A stretch of DNA of 16,953 bases from Burkholderiaceae bacterium. GTDB taxonomy: Bacteria; Pseudomonadota; Gammaproteobacteria; Burkholderiales; Burkholderiaceae. The translations under genes were made by a program, and so were the position numbers. The notes under the pieces were generated by a model. The model did no database searches. It was not told the origin of the DNA and worked only from the letters and a program-made list of their open reading frames with translations. The stretch spans positions 1 to 16,953 of the forward strand of contig CANCBK010000035.1 of assembly GCA_947374315.1 (NCBI GenBank). The letters are read 5' to 3'. Below are positions 7,607 through 15,299 of the stretch, piece by piece (positions within the stretch are counted from its first letter, which is position 1; each line of letters opens with the position of its first letter).

Positions 7607-8911
7607 TTATAGTGCTGCGCGACGGAAGTCGGACATGAGCTGAGCAATATAGACATTGAAACGCGTAGCCAAGGCGCCATCTATAACACGATGGTCCGCA
7701 CTCAATGATAGTGGGCAAATTAAGCGTGGTACAAATTGCTTACCATCCCATACAGGCTTCATAGCGGCTTTGCTTACACCCAATATGGCTACCTCTGGCG
7801 CATTCACAATCGGCGAGAAGTAAGTGCCACCAATGCCACCTAAAGAAGAGATGGTGAAACTGGCGCCCTGCATCTGGTCTGGCTTTAATTTTCCATCCCG
7901 TGCAAGCGCGGCTAATTCTGAAGTTTCACGAGCAAGCTCAAAGATCCCTTTTTTATCTGCATCGCGAATGACCGGAACCACTAAACCGTTTGGCGTGTCG
8001 GCAGCAAAAGCAATATTGAAATATTTCTTAAGTACGAGGTCATCACCATCAATGGAACTGTTGAACTCAGGAAATTTCTTCAAAGCAGCTACAGCAGCCT
8101 TCATTAAGAATGCGAGCATCGTGATTTTAAGACCCTGCTTTTCATTCTCTTTATTTGTGAGAACTCTGAAAGCCTCAAGGTCAGTGATATCCGCATCTTC
8201 GTGATAAGTCACCGCAGGAATCATCACCCAGTTGCGACCTAAATTAGCGGCAGTGAGTTTCTTGATGCGATTTAATGGTTGACGTTCAGTTTCTCCAAAT
8301 TTTGAGAAATCCACTTTTGGCCAAGGAATTAAATTCAGGCCACCCAAACTTCCACCAGAAGCATTTGAGCCGCTCTCAGCGCCACCACTCATAGCGGCCT
8401 TCACAAATGCCTGTACATCTTCTTGGGTAATTCTTCCTTTGGGGCCAGAGCCATTTACTTGATGAATGGTCACGCCTAGCTCTCGAGCAAACTTTCGCAC
8501 TGATGGACTAGCATGACTTGCCGTGGGATCCACTTCTATCGGCTTAGTGCTTGCAGGAGGTGGTGCAGGTGCGCGAACAATTGGCGGCTCTGCTTTAACT
8601 GAAGGGGCGGTAGGTAGCGCTGGAGCTGGAGCTGGTGGTGACGTAAGGTCAGTAGATACTGCTGCCCCGCCACTCTCCTCCAGAATGAGAACAATCGCCC
8701 CCTCTGAAATAGAATCACCAACTTTAACCTTAACCTCTTTAACAACGCCTGAGTGTGATGAAGGGACATCCATGGTGGCCTTGTCGGATTCCAGAACAAC
8801 AATTGATTGCTCCTTCTCGACATGGTCACCAGCCTTTACCAACACTTCAATAACTGGCACATCTTTGTAATCCCCAATGTCGGGGACTTTGATATCAATT
8901 AATTGGCTCAT
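7607..8911 (-). CDS. aceF: Dihydrolipoyllysine-residue acetyltransferase (PDH E2)
   Basis: A 434-residue E2 core of the pyruvate dehydrogenase complex. It has one lipoyl domain (residues 1-80, Lys44 in ESDKATMDVP), a Pro/Ala linker (about 90-128), a peripheral-subunit-binding domain (about 134-170, ASPSVRKFAREL to ITQEDVQAF), a second Gly/Ser-rich linker (about 174-192), and a catalytic acetyltransferase domain to the end. The catalytic motif is DHRVIDG with His407 and Asp411. Many betaproteobacterial E2 proteins have two lipoyl domains; this one has a single domain, while E3 supplies another. It starts 15 bases after the aceE stop, with no strong Shine-Dalgarno, so translation is probably coupled. 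Confidence 0.97.
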   Translation of the reverse strand: MSQLIDIKVPDIGDYKDVPVIEVLVKAGDHVEKEQSIVVLESDKATMDVPSSHSGVVKEVKVKVGDSISEGAIVLILEESGGAAVSTDLTSPPAPAPALPTAPSVKAEPPIVRAPAPPPASTKPIEVDPTASHASPSVRKFARELGVTIHQVNGSGPKGRITQEDVQAFVKAAMSGGAESGSNASGGSLGGLNLIPWPKVDFSKFGETERQPLNRIKKLTAANLGRNWVMIPAVTYHEDADITDLEAFRVLTNKENEKQGLKITMLAFLMKAAVAALKKFPEFNSSIDGDDLVLKKYFNIAFAADTPNGLVVPVIRDADKKGIFELARETSELAALARDGKLKPDQMQGASFTISSLGGIGGTYFSPIVNAPEVAILGVSKAAMKPVWDGKQFVPRLICPLSLSADHRVIDGALATRFNVYIAQLMSDFRRAAL

Positions 8912-8926
8912 AGTATCTGTCTATTT

Positions 8927-11623
8927 TCAAACCGTCATTGGGTTTGGTTTAGTGGTATCGATGTTGTATTTCTGAATCGCCTCCGCAAGCTTTTGGCGAT
9001 CAAGCTGCCCCGCATCCACCAATGAGCGTAATGCTGTAAGCACGACCCAACGGCGATCCACCTCAAAAAAGTCACGTAATTTCTCACGAGTATCGGAACG
9101 CCCAAAGCCATCCGTACCCAACACCTCAAAACGACGACCCATATGCTGAATCGCTGGACGAATTTGTTCAGCAAATAAGCGAACATAGTCAGTCGCCGCA
9201 ATCACGGGACCCGAGGTATCTTTAAGGCAGCTCTCAACATGGGACAAAATCGGCGCCACTGTTGGATTAAGCAGATTGCCACGGTGAACTGATGTCCAGT
9301 TACGACCCAATTCTGTAAAGCTTGGACAGCCCCACAGATCAGAGGCAATGCCCCAGTCTTTATGCAAGATATCAGCTGCTTCAATCACTTCACGGAAGAT
9401 GGTGCCTGAACCAAGTAGTTGTACCCGCAATTTCGCATTGGCATCACCAACGGATTTCAACTTGTACATACCCTTAATGATGTCTTGTTCAGCCCCGTTT
9501 GGCATTGCGGGATGGGCGTAGTTTTCATTCATCAAAGTGATGTAGTAATACACGTCTTCTTGCTCAGCAAGCATGCGACGCATGCCGTCTTGAATCACCA
9601 CCGCAACCTCAAAAGAGAATGAAGGGTCGTAACTAATGCAGTTAGGAATCGCCGAACTCCACACTTGGCTATGGCCGTCTTCATGCTGAAGGCCTTCACC
9701 ATTTAACGTTGTTCTACCAGCAGTACCCCCTAATAGGAAGCCACGACTGCGCATATCGCCAGCAGCCCAGCACAAATCGCCAATGCGCTGGAAGCCAAAC
9801 ATGGAATAGAAGATGTAAAAAGGCAGCATTGGCACGCCATGAGTCGAATAAGAAGTAGCGGCAGCAATCCAATCGCACATACCGCCTGCTTCATTAATGC
9901 CCTCTTGCAAAATCTGGCCGCTCTTATCCTCTTTATAGAACATCAGTTGATCATGATCTTCTGGGGTATAGAGCTGGCCCAATTGATTCCAGATACCCAG
10001 TTGACGGAACATTCCCTCCATACCAAAGGTACGTGACTCATCCGGAACAATCGGAACAACCCGCTTACCCAATATTTTGTCGCGCACAATCGTATTCAGT
10101 ATGCGAACAAAAGCCATCGTTGTGGAGATTTCGCGACCTTCAGTAGTTGCTTCTAACAGTGGCGCAAATACATCCAGCGCGGGAACCGGCAAGCTCTCGG
10201 CTTTCATGCGACGCTGGGGCAAGTAACCACCCAACTCCTGTCTACGAGCCTTCATATACTCAAGCTCTGGACTGCCTTCAGCAAATTTCACTAAGGGCAT
10301 TTCATCTAACTGCTCATCATTGACTGGAATCTCGAAGCGATCACGGAAACGACGCACATCATCCGCATTCATTTTCTTTGCTTGGTGAGCAATATTCATC
10401 GCCTCACCAGAACCACCCATGCCATAGCCCTTAATGGTGTGAGCCAAGATCACAGTAGGTTGATCCTTGTGATTTACTGCCGCATGAAAGGCTGCAAACA
10501 CTTTGTGTGGATCATGACCGCCGCGATTAAGCTGCCAAATCTCTTCATCACTCCAATCACTTACTAATGCCTTTAACTCAGGTGTATTGAACACAATTTC
10601 ACGAACATAAGCACCATTCTTGGCCTTCATCGTTTGATATTGGCCATCGACGATCTCACCCAGGCGTTGCATCAAAATGCCTTTTTTGTCGCGAGCGAAC
10701 AAAGCGTCCCAATGACCGCCCCAAACTACCTTAATGACATTCCAGCCAGCGCCACGGAACTCTCCCTCAAGCTCCTGAATAATCTTGCCGTTACCGCGGA
10801 CGGGTCCGTCCAAACGCTGTAGGTTGCAGTTCACAACAAAGATCAGGTTATCCAATTTTTCACGACCGGCCATACCAATTGCACCGAGCGATTCCGGCTC
10901 ATCTGTTTCGCCGTCACCTAAGAAGGCCCACACTTTCCTACCTTCAGCCTTAATAAATCCGCGATCTTGCATGTAACGCATAAAACGCGCCTGATAAATC
11001 GCCATGATCGGACCAAGGCCCATTGATACCGTTGGAAACTGCCAGAAGTCGGGCATTAACCATGGATGCGGATAACTAGAAATCCCTTTACCGCCCACTT
11101 CTTGCCGGAAGTTATTTAATTGCTCCTCAGCCAAGCGACCCAACATATAAGCACGTGCATATACCCCTGGTGCAGAGTGTCCTTGCACAAATATCAAATC
11201 GCCACCATGATCTGGTGATGGCGCATGCCAGAAGTGATTAAAGCCAACGTCGTATAAGGTAGCGGCAGACTGAAAAGAAGAGATGTGTCCGCCGACGTTG
11301 GTATCTTTGTTTGCACGCAGAACCATAGCCATCGCATTCCAGCGCGTGTAAGAGCGAATGCGATGCTCTACATTTTGATCCCCCGGCAAACGCGCTTGCT
11401 GATCAACTGGAATCGTATTGATGTAGGGCGTTTCCGCATGAAATGGTTGATCGACACCATTTACACGCGCATGAGAAATTTGTTGGTCAATAAGATAGGC
11501 GGCTCTTGCTGGTCCTTCGTTACGAATCACGCCGTCTAGCGCCTGCAACCACTCTTGCGTTTCTCCTGGGTCTGAGTCCTGCTTGCCTGCACTACCCAAA
11601 ATCTGATCTGGAACTGCTGCCAT
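8927..11623 (-). CDS. aceE: Pyruvate dehydrogenase E1 component (homodimeric type)
   Basis: An 898-residue thiamine-diphosphate enzyme that decarboxylates pyruvate and acetylates the lipoyl groups of E2. Its length and sequence match the homodimeric AceE of proteobacteria rather than the alpha/beta type. The ThDP/Mg site is visible as GDGE at 236-239 and NCN at 265-267 (IFVVNCNLQRLDGPV). Other hallmarks are FQSAATLYDVGFNHFW, FVQGHSAPGVYARA and KGYGMGGSGEAMNIAHQ. The start is supported by GGAGA (11630-11634 on the plus strand) 6 bases before the ATG. It is the first gene of aceE-aceF-lpdA, with its own promoter and two inverted-repeat elements in the 173-base upstream gap. Confidence 0.98.
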   Translation of the reverse strand: MAAVPDQILGSAGKQDSDPGETQEWLQALDGVIRNEGPARAAYLIDQQISHARVNGVDQPFHAETPYINTIPVDQQARLPGDQNVEHRIRSYTRWNAMAMVLRANKDTNVGGHISSFQSAATLYDVGFNHFWHAPSPDHGGDLIFVQGHSAPGVYARAYMLGRLAEEQLNNFRQEVGGKGISSYPHPWLMPDFWQFPTVSMGLGPIMAIYQARFMRYMQDRGFIKAEGRKVWAFLGDGETDEPESLGAIGMAGREKLDNLIFVVNCNLQRLDGPVRGNGKIIQELEGEFRGAGWNVIKVVWGGHWDALFARDKKGILMQRLGEIVDGQYQTMKAKNGAYVREIVFNTPELKALVSDWSDEEIWQLNRGGHDPHKVFAAFHAAVNHKDQPTVILAHTIKGYGMGGSGEAMNIAHQAKKMNADDVRRFRDRFEIPVNDEQLDEMPLVKFAEGSPELEYMKARRQELGGYLPQRRMKAESLPVPALDVFAPLLEATTEGREISTTMAFVRILNTIVRDKILGKRVVPIVPDESRTFGMEGMFRQLGIWNQLGQLYTPEDHDQLMFYKEDKSGQILQEGINEAGGMCDWIAAATSYSTHGVPMLPFYIFYSMFGFQRIGDLCWAAGDMRSRGFLLGGTAGRTTLNGEGLQHEDGHSQVWSSAIPNCISYDPSFSFEVAVVIQDGMRRMLAEQEDVYYYITLMNENYAHPAMPNGAEQDIIKGMYKLKSVGDANAKLRVQLLGSGTIFREVIEAADILHKDWGIASDLWGCPSFTELGRNWTSVHRGNLLNPTVAPILSHVESCLKDTSGPVIAATDYVRLFAEQIRPAIQHMGRRFEVLGTDGFGRSDTREKLRDFFEVDRRWVVLTALRSLVDAGQLDRQKLAEAIQKYNIDTTKPNPMTV

Positions 11624-11674
11624 AAACTGTCTCCAATTATTACTACGGTGTTATTCACTCACTCTATTCCCAAT

Positions 11675-11703
11675 ATTCTAGGAAGGTCTATGGGTGTAAA
11701 CAA
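11675..11703 (-). promoter_or_regulatory. Probable sigma70 promoter of the aceE-aceF-lpdA operon
   Basis: On the minus strand, a -35 TTGTTT (plus-strand 11698-11703) and a -10 TAGAAT (11675-11680) are separated by the ideal 17 bases. Transcription would start near 11668, about 45 bases before the aceE ATG. The -10 matches 5 of 6 consensus bases and the -35 matches 3 of 6, consistent with a promoter that needs an activator. Confidence 0.55.
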
Positions 11704-11711
11704 GCAATTTC

Positions 11712-11742
11712 CCACATAATGATAATATTTCTCACTATGTGG
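11712..11742. promoter_or_regulatory. Inverted repeat CCACATA-N17-TATGTGG upstream of the PDH promoter
   Basis: A perfect 7-base inverted repeat (11712-11718 and 11736-11742) with a 17-base AT-rich spacer. Its centre lies about 59 bases upstream of the predicted aceE transcription start, a common position for an activator site. The half-sites are about two helical turns apart centre to centre. The protein is unknown; this is not the E. coli PdhR operator. Confidence 0.35.
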
Positions 11743-11749
11743 TATTTTG

Positions 11750-11760
11750 TTGCAATGCAA
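11750..11760 (-). promoter_or_regulatory. PhaR-like element TTGCATTGCAA upstream of aceE (minus-strand reading)
   Basis: The plus strand reads TTGCAATGCAA, which on the aceE strand is TTGCATTGCAA, identical over 11 bases to the core of the phasin dyad at 5046-5056. It lies about 130 bases before the aceE start and about 85 bases upstream of the predicted transcription start. Here it lacks the long flanking arms found at the phasin, which suggests that the 11-mer itself is the conserved unit. Confidence 0.45.
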
Positions 11761-11796
11761 TTCAAAGAGGGTTTAAGCTCCGAGCACTTGGGATGG

Positions 11797-12810
11797 CTAG
11801 TTCTCTAGATTACCTGGATCAATAGGCGCTTTTTGTTTAAATACCAACTCTAGAATGCGTCCGCTTGCCTCTTGAGAGCGTATTCTGCCCGGCAACCAAT
11901 CGAGATCCCTAGCCAACCAAATGTCGACTTGGCGCTTATATGGATCGCTTTCACGCTGCATGAGTGCGTAATGACGATTCGCCGCCTTACCCAAACTGGG
12001 AATATCCTCTGATTCAGTTTCGCCATAGCTCTTAAATTGCCACAGGTCTAGACTGTTGTAATCAACTACGGGAAGAACCCTTATGCTTCCTGACCGATCA
12101 ATCTTATCGCTACCATTTAAAAGCGATGCGAATTGAAACATGAGACTAAATCGATCTTGAGTGCCAGGTAGCAAATCAGGGGTGAATTCTGGTTTTTCGG
12201 AAAAGTACATCTTCCCTGCTGAATCAGCATTTCTATCAAATCGAGAATAGCGTGGCGGCTTAGATCCTCGCTGGGTCCAGTATATGGAGGGAGCGATTCC
12301 GTACGAATCTATAGAGCCACGGGATTCAAACACAAAAGGGCCAACTAGGGCATAAGGAATATTAATATGGAGACGGTAGCTACCTCCGTCCGTAACCCAA
12401 TCTAGTCGCGCAGTTTGATAAAGCTGTCCATCAACATAGGCATCAAAATAGTAGGAAGCAGATTCAGGCAAGCGAAAGGCCTGGCCCGATTGCCCTCCCA
12501 AAGCGTTCTGGACTCCACTATCTGCATCCGGTAAAAGGTCTGGCGAAGGCGAATGAGATGTTATGGATTGCGCTTTCTTTCTAGAGGCGCTAGATAGCTG
12601 AATCTTCTTTGGAGGCTCCGCTCGAAGATCAGTTTTGATGATGAGATCTTCAGTTATTGGTAAGGGGCGACCAAATGAAATAAATGGAACACCAAAAAAC
12701 AACATCAGATGCCCGATGATGGATAAAAGTATTGCAATCATTAGCACCCACAGAGATCTTCTGCGAATGACTTGAACTAGATTGCTAAATGAGTCAATCA
12801 AGAAAATCAA
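11797..12810 (-). CDS. DUF3108 domain protein with N-terminal membrane anchor
   Basis: A 337-residue protein of unknown function. One transmembrane helix lies at about residues 20-40 (LWVLMIAILLSIIGHLML) after basic residues RRR, so the rest should be periplasmic. A low-complexity linker (about 60-110) precedes a DUF3108-like beta-rich domain. This domain starts near FDAYVDGQLYQTARLDWV and includes YALVGPFVFESRGSIDSYG and the late PYKRQVDIWLARDLDWLPGRI. DUF3108 proteins are envelope proteins without an assigned activity. The reading starts at TTG (12808-12810), which overlaps the yqiA stop as TTGA, so translation is probably coupled; a second in-frame TTG lies three codons later. It is the last gene of hyi-glxR-yqiA-DUF3108. 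Family assignment is from remembered motif similarity, so moderate confidence. Confidence 0.72.
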   Translation of the reverse strand: MIFLIDSFSNLVQVIRRRSLWVLMIAILLSIIGHLMLFFGVPFISFGRPLPITEDLIIKTDLRAEPPKKIQLSSASRKKAQSITSHSPSPDLLPDADSGVQNALGGQSGQAFRLPESASYYFDAYVDGQLYQTARLDWVTDGGSYRLHINIPYALVGPFVFESRGSIDSYGIAPSIYWTQRGSKPPRYSRFDRNADSAGKMYFSEKPEFTPDLLPGTQDRFSLMFQFASLLNGSDKIDRSGSIRVLPVVDYNSLDLWQFKSYGETESEDIPSLGKAANRHYALMQRESDPYKRQVDIWLARDLDWLPGRIRSQEASGRILELVFKQKAPIDPGNLEN

Positions 12811-13394
12811 AGCTCGATAAAGTCGATCACTGCAGGCAAATGATTGGCGTAGCCAGAAATTCCATGATCACTACCGTCTAATACAAGTTGTTTTGCTTCG
12901 GCATAAAAAGCAACCATTTCTCGCCAATCGAGCAGCTCATCACCTTTTGCTGCAATCAGAAAATAGCGTTGAGGATTGGTGATTTTATGAACCTGTAGGG
13001 CTCGCAATTCTTCGACATACTCTGCCTTGAAATCAAAAGGCTCCTCACTATCATAGGCAGTCATCATGCCGACGTGTGGCTCAAGCTCACGAGGGGCAAA
13101 GACGGCTGGATTGAGCGCAACCCCCTTGCAGTGATATTTTTCGGACAAATAATTGGCATAGAAACCGCCCAAAGAAGATCCAATGATTACTGTATGGTCC
13201 GCATTGGAGCGATCAATATGATTCATCACTAAATCCATACTTTCTTTTGGAGACGCCAATAATTGCGGGCAATACCATTCATAGGTATGGTCTACGGTCG
13301 AAAGCGCTTGCACTGCTTCACGAGTCATCACCGCTTTACTAGAGTTTGGTGAAGAGCGAAAACCATGTAGGTAGACCAGCAAAGTTGATTTCAT
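12807..13394 (-). CDS. yqiA: YqiA-like alpha/beta-hydrolase esterase
   Basis: A 195-residue protein of YqiA length (E. coli YqiA has 193). It starts MKSTLLVYLHGFRSSPNS, where LHGF forms the oxyanion region. The nucleophile elbow is G-S-S-L-G at 72-76 with Ser74, the likely acid is Asp152 (AAKGDELLDW), and the base is His177 (DGSDHGISGY). E. coli YqiA hydrolyses short acyl esters including palmitoyl-CoA-type substrates in vitro; its physiological role is unclear. The frame stays open upstream to an ATG at 13445, but that start would add 17 basic residues lying over the glxR end and before the family's normal beginning. I chose the ATG at 13392-13394, 10 bases after the glxR stop. The stop overlaps the DUF3108 start (TTGA). 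Confidence 0.82.
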   Translation of the reverse strand: MKSTLLVYLHGFRSSPNSSKAVMTREAVQALSTVDHTYEWYCPQLLASPKESMDLVMNHIDRSNADHTVIIGSSLGGFYANYLSEKYHCKGVALNPAVFAPRELEPHVGMMTAYDSEEPFDFKAEYVEELRALQVHKITNPQRYFLIAAKGDELLDWREMVAFYAEAKQLVLDGSDHGISGYANHLPAVIDFIEL

Positions 13395-13404
13395 GGTGAT
13401 TGAG

Positions 13405-14301
13405 TTACGCCTTCTGACCAATTTCAAAATTAGCCATTTTCTCAAGAGCCCTCACCATGGCAGAGTGATCCCATGCTTTACCGCCATGCGCACTACAGGA
13501 ATTCAACAACTCTTGTGCAGTAGCGGTATTTGGTAATGAAACACCTAAGGCCTTAGCAGTGCTGAGGGCGAGGTTCAAATCCTTCTGATGCAACTCAATT
13601 CTAAAGCCAGGATCAAAGGTTCTTTTGATCATGCGCTCGCCATGCACCTCTAAAATTTTCGAGCTAGCAAATCCTCCCATCAGCGCCTCGCGGACTTTAG
13701 CTGGATCAGCCCCCGCTTTAGATGCGAATAACAATGCTTCGGCAACTGCCTCAATATTTAAAGCAACAATAATTTGATTGGCTACTTTGGTAATTTGACC
13801 GGCACCATTTTCACCTACCAAGGTAATGTTTTTCCCCATCAACTCAAACACTGGTTTTACTTTCGCAAAAGTTGCATCATCACCGCCGACCATAATCGTT
13901 AGGGTTGCGCCTTTGGCTCCAAGCTGCCCACCGGAGACCGGGGCGTCCAAATACTCACAGCCAAGCGCATTAATTTTGTGGGCGAACTCTTTAGTGGCGA
14001 TTGGGGAGATTGAGCTCATATCGACCACAATTTTGCCTTTAGTTAAACCAGTGGCGATACCCTTCTCACCAAAGAGCACCTTTTCTACATCAGGGGTATC
14101 GGGCACCATCGTAATGATGATGTCGGCCTGTTGGGCAACCTCAGCCGGGCTAGAGCAAACAATCGCCGCACTATTGGCGAGCTCCTCTGGAACTTTGCTG
14201 CGGGTATTAATAAATACTTCGTGGCCAGCTCTTATCAAGTGACCCGCCATTGGCGCACCCATAATTCCAAGACCTACAAATCCAAGCTTTAATTTACTCA
14301 T
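13405..14301 (-). CDS. glxR: 2-hydroxy-3-oxopropionate (tartronate semialdehyde) reductase
   Basis: A 298-residue beta-hydroxyacid dehydrogenase that reduces tartronate semialdehyde to D-glycerate with NAD(P)H. The Rossmann motif GLGIMG lies at residues 10-15, the substrate-binding DAPVSGG ends at about 125, and the catalytic lysine is Lys172 in KVANQIIVALN. All are canonical for GarR/GlxR. An ATG at 14358 would extend the protein by 19 residues that do not look like this family. The ATG at 14299-14301 has GAGGA 7 bases before it and puts MSKLKLGFVGLG at the N-terminus, as is usual. It follows hyi by 64 bases and precedes yqiA by 10. Together with Hyi it points to glyoxylate/hydroxypyruvate use. 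Relatives such as 3-hydroxyisobutyrate dehydrogenase are close; the hyi neighbour decides the name. Confidence 0.9.
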   Translation of the reverse strand: MSKLKLGFVGLGIMGAPMAGHLIRAGHEVFINTRSKVPEELANSAAIVCSSPAEVAQQADIIITMVPDTPDVEKVLFGEKGIATGLTKGKIVVDMSSISPIATKEFAHKINALGCEYLDAPVSGGQLGAKGATLTIMVGGDDATFAKVKPVFELMGKNITLVGENGAGQITKVANQIIVALNIEAVAEALLFASKAGADPAKVREALMGGFASSKILEVHGERMIKRTFDPGFRIELHQKDLNLALSTAKALGVSLPNTATAQELLNSCSAHGGKAWDHSAMVRALEKMANFEIGQKA

Positions 14302-14365
14302 GACTCCATCCTCAGTTTTTAATTGTTGTTCGTCGTTTGTTATTTTCGAGTGTGCCATTAAGAGA

Positions 14366-15148
14366 TCAACTGCACTCGTACTGACTCATCCAGCTAAGTC
14401 CAGCCTCAGTAGTTTTTAATGGTTTGTATTCACAGCCAATGTACCCGCCGTAACCAAGTCGATCTAATAAACCAAAGAGATAGTCATAATTAATCTCTCC
14501 AGTTCCGGGCTCATTGCGACCCGGATTATCCGCCAGCTGGATATGCGCAATGCGATTTATATATTGTTGAATGGTATTGCCCAGCTCGCCCTCCATCCGC
14601 TGTGCATGGTAGATGTCGTACTGAAGAAAGACATTATCAGCACCAACTTTATCCAGAATAGCAATGCCCTGCTCTGTTCGAGAGAGGTAGAACCCCGGGA
14701 TATCAAAAGTATTGATTGGCTCAATTAATAGTTTTAGTCCCGCTTTTTTTAGCTCACTTGCCGCGAATTGAAGATTCTTCACAAAAGTGTCATGAAGCAA
14801 TTTTGGATCCACCCCTACAGGCGCTTTACCGGCAAGACAGTTGAGTTGTGGAACACCAAGCACACTGGCGTATTCAATTGCTTTAGCCACCCCAGATCTA
14901 AACTCTGCGACTCGATCTGGCATACAGGCAATACCACGTTCGCCCGCGTCCCAATCACCAGCGGGAAGATTATGTAGCACCAACCTTAAGGCGTGCTCAT
15001 CTAGGGCAGCCTTAATCTCATCAGGGGAAAAGGCATAAGGAAAAAGAAATTCAACTGCTTTAAACCCGCTGGCCTTCGCTAGCGCAAAACGCTCCATAAA
15101 TGGAACTTCAGTAAATAACATGGTGAGGTTGGCAGCAAAACGGGGCAT
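14366..15148 (-). CDS. hyi: Hydroxypyruvate isomerase
   Basis: A 260-residue TIM-barrel protein of the xylose-isomerase-like superfamily, the same length as E. coli Hyi (258). It interconverts hydroxypyruvate and tartronate semialdehyde, the substrate of GlxR. It starts MPRFAANLTMLFTEVPFMER, a family-typical opening. Putative metal/catalytic glutamates are Glu143 (LIEPINT) and Glu240 (GCEYKP). Further site motifs are LQYDIYHAQRMEG, HIQLADNPGRNEPGTGEI and the GYIGCEYKP end. A strong Shine-Dalgarno (AAAGGA, 5 bases before the ATG) supports the start. It is the first gene of a minus-strand operon with glxR, yqiA and a DUF3108 gene. Glyoxylate carboligase (gcl), its usual partner, is not in the window. 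Confidence 0.92.
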   Translation of the reverse strand: MPRFAANLTMLFTEVPFMERFALAKASGFKAVEFLFPYAFSPDEIKAALDEHALRLVLHNLPAGDWDAGERGIACMPDRVAEFRSGVAKAIEYASVLGVPQLNCLAGKAPVGVDPKLLHDTFVKNLQFAASELKKAGLKLLIEPINTFDIPGFYLSRTEQGIAILDKVGADNVFLQYDIYHAQRMEGELGNTIQQYINRIAHIQLADNPGRNEPGTGEINYDYLFGLLDRLGYGGYIGCEYKPLKTTEAGLSWMSQYECS

Positions 15149-15243
15149 CTCAATCCTTTGAGTTCAAGTACAACAAAAGAACTGATGTTATCAAAGAAGC
15201 GCATAAATTTCCTTGAGGTCTGAGGGATGGCACATAAAGCCAA

Positions 15244-15271
15244 TTGAGAGATAAAAATAGACTAATATGAC
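15244..15271 (+). promoter_or_regulatory. Candidate promoter of the exported duplicated-domain protein gene
   Basis: TTGAGA (15244-15249, 5 of 6 to the -35 consensus) and TATGAC (15266-15271, 4 of 6 to the -10) are spaced by 16 bases, about 30 bases before the start codon at 15300. An alternative -10, TAATAT (15263-15268), overlaps but would be only 13 bases from this -35. The rest of the 151-base divergent gap shows no clear repeat or terminator. Confidence 0.4.
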
Positions 15272-15299
15272 TAGGTAAATACTTAAAATAAGGAAAATT

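Noticed and set aside
8523..8870. 115-codon plus-strand open frame rich in Gly, Ala, Ser and Thr, opposite aceF
   Set aside because: It is the antisense image of the Pro/Ala linker and lipoyl domain of aceF; the composition follows from the coding strand.
13395..13445. ATG at 13445 as the yqiA start
   Set aside because: It would add 17 basic residues overlapping the glxR end and absent from YqiA proteins, which begin just before the LHGF motif.
14302..14358. ATG at 14358 as the glxR start
   Set aside because: The added 19 residues are polar and unlike the family; a good Shine-Dalgarno and the Rossmann fold place the start at 14301.
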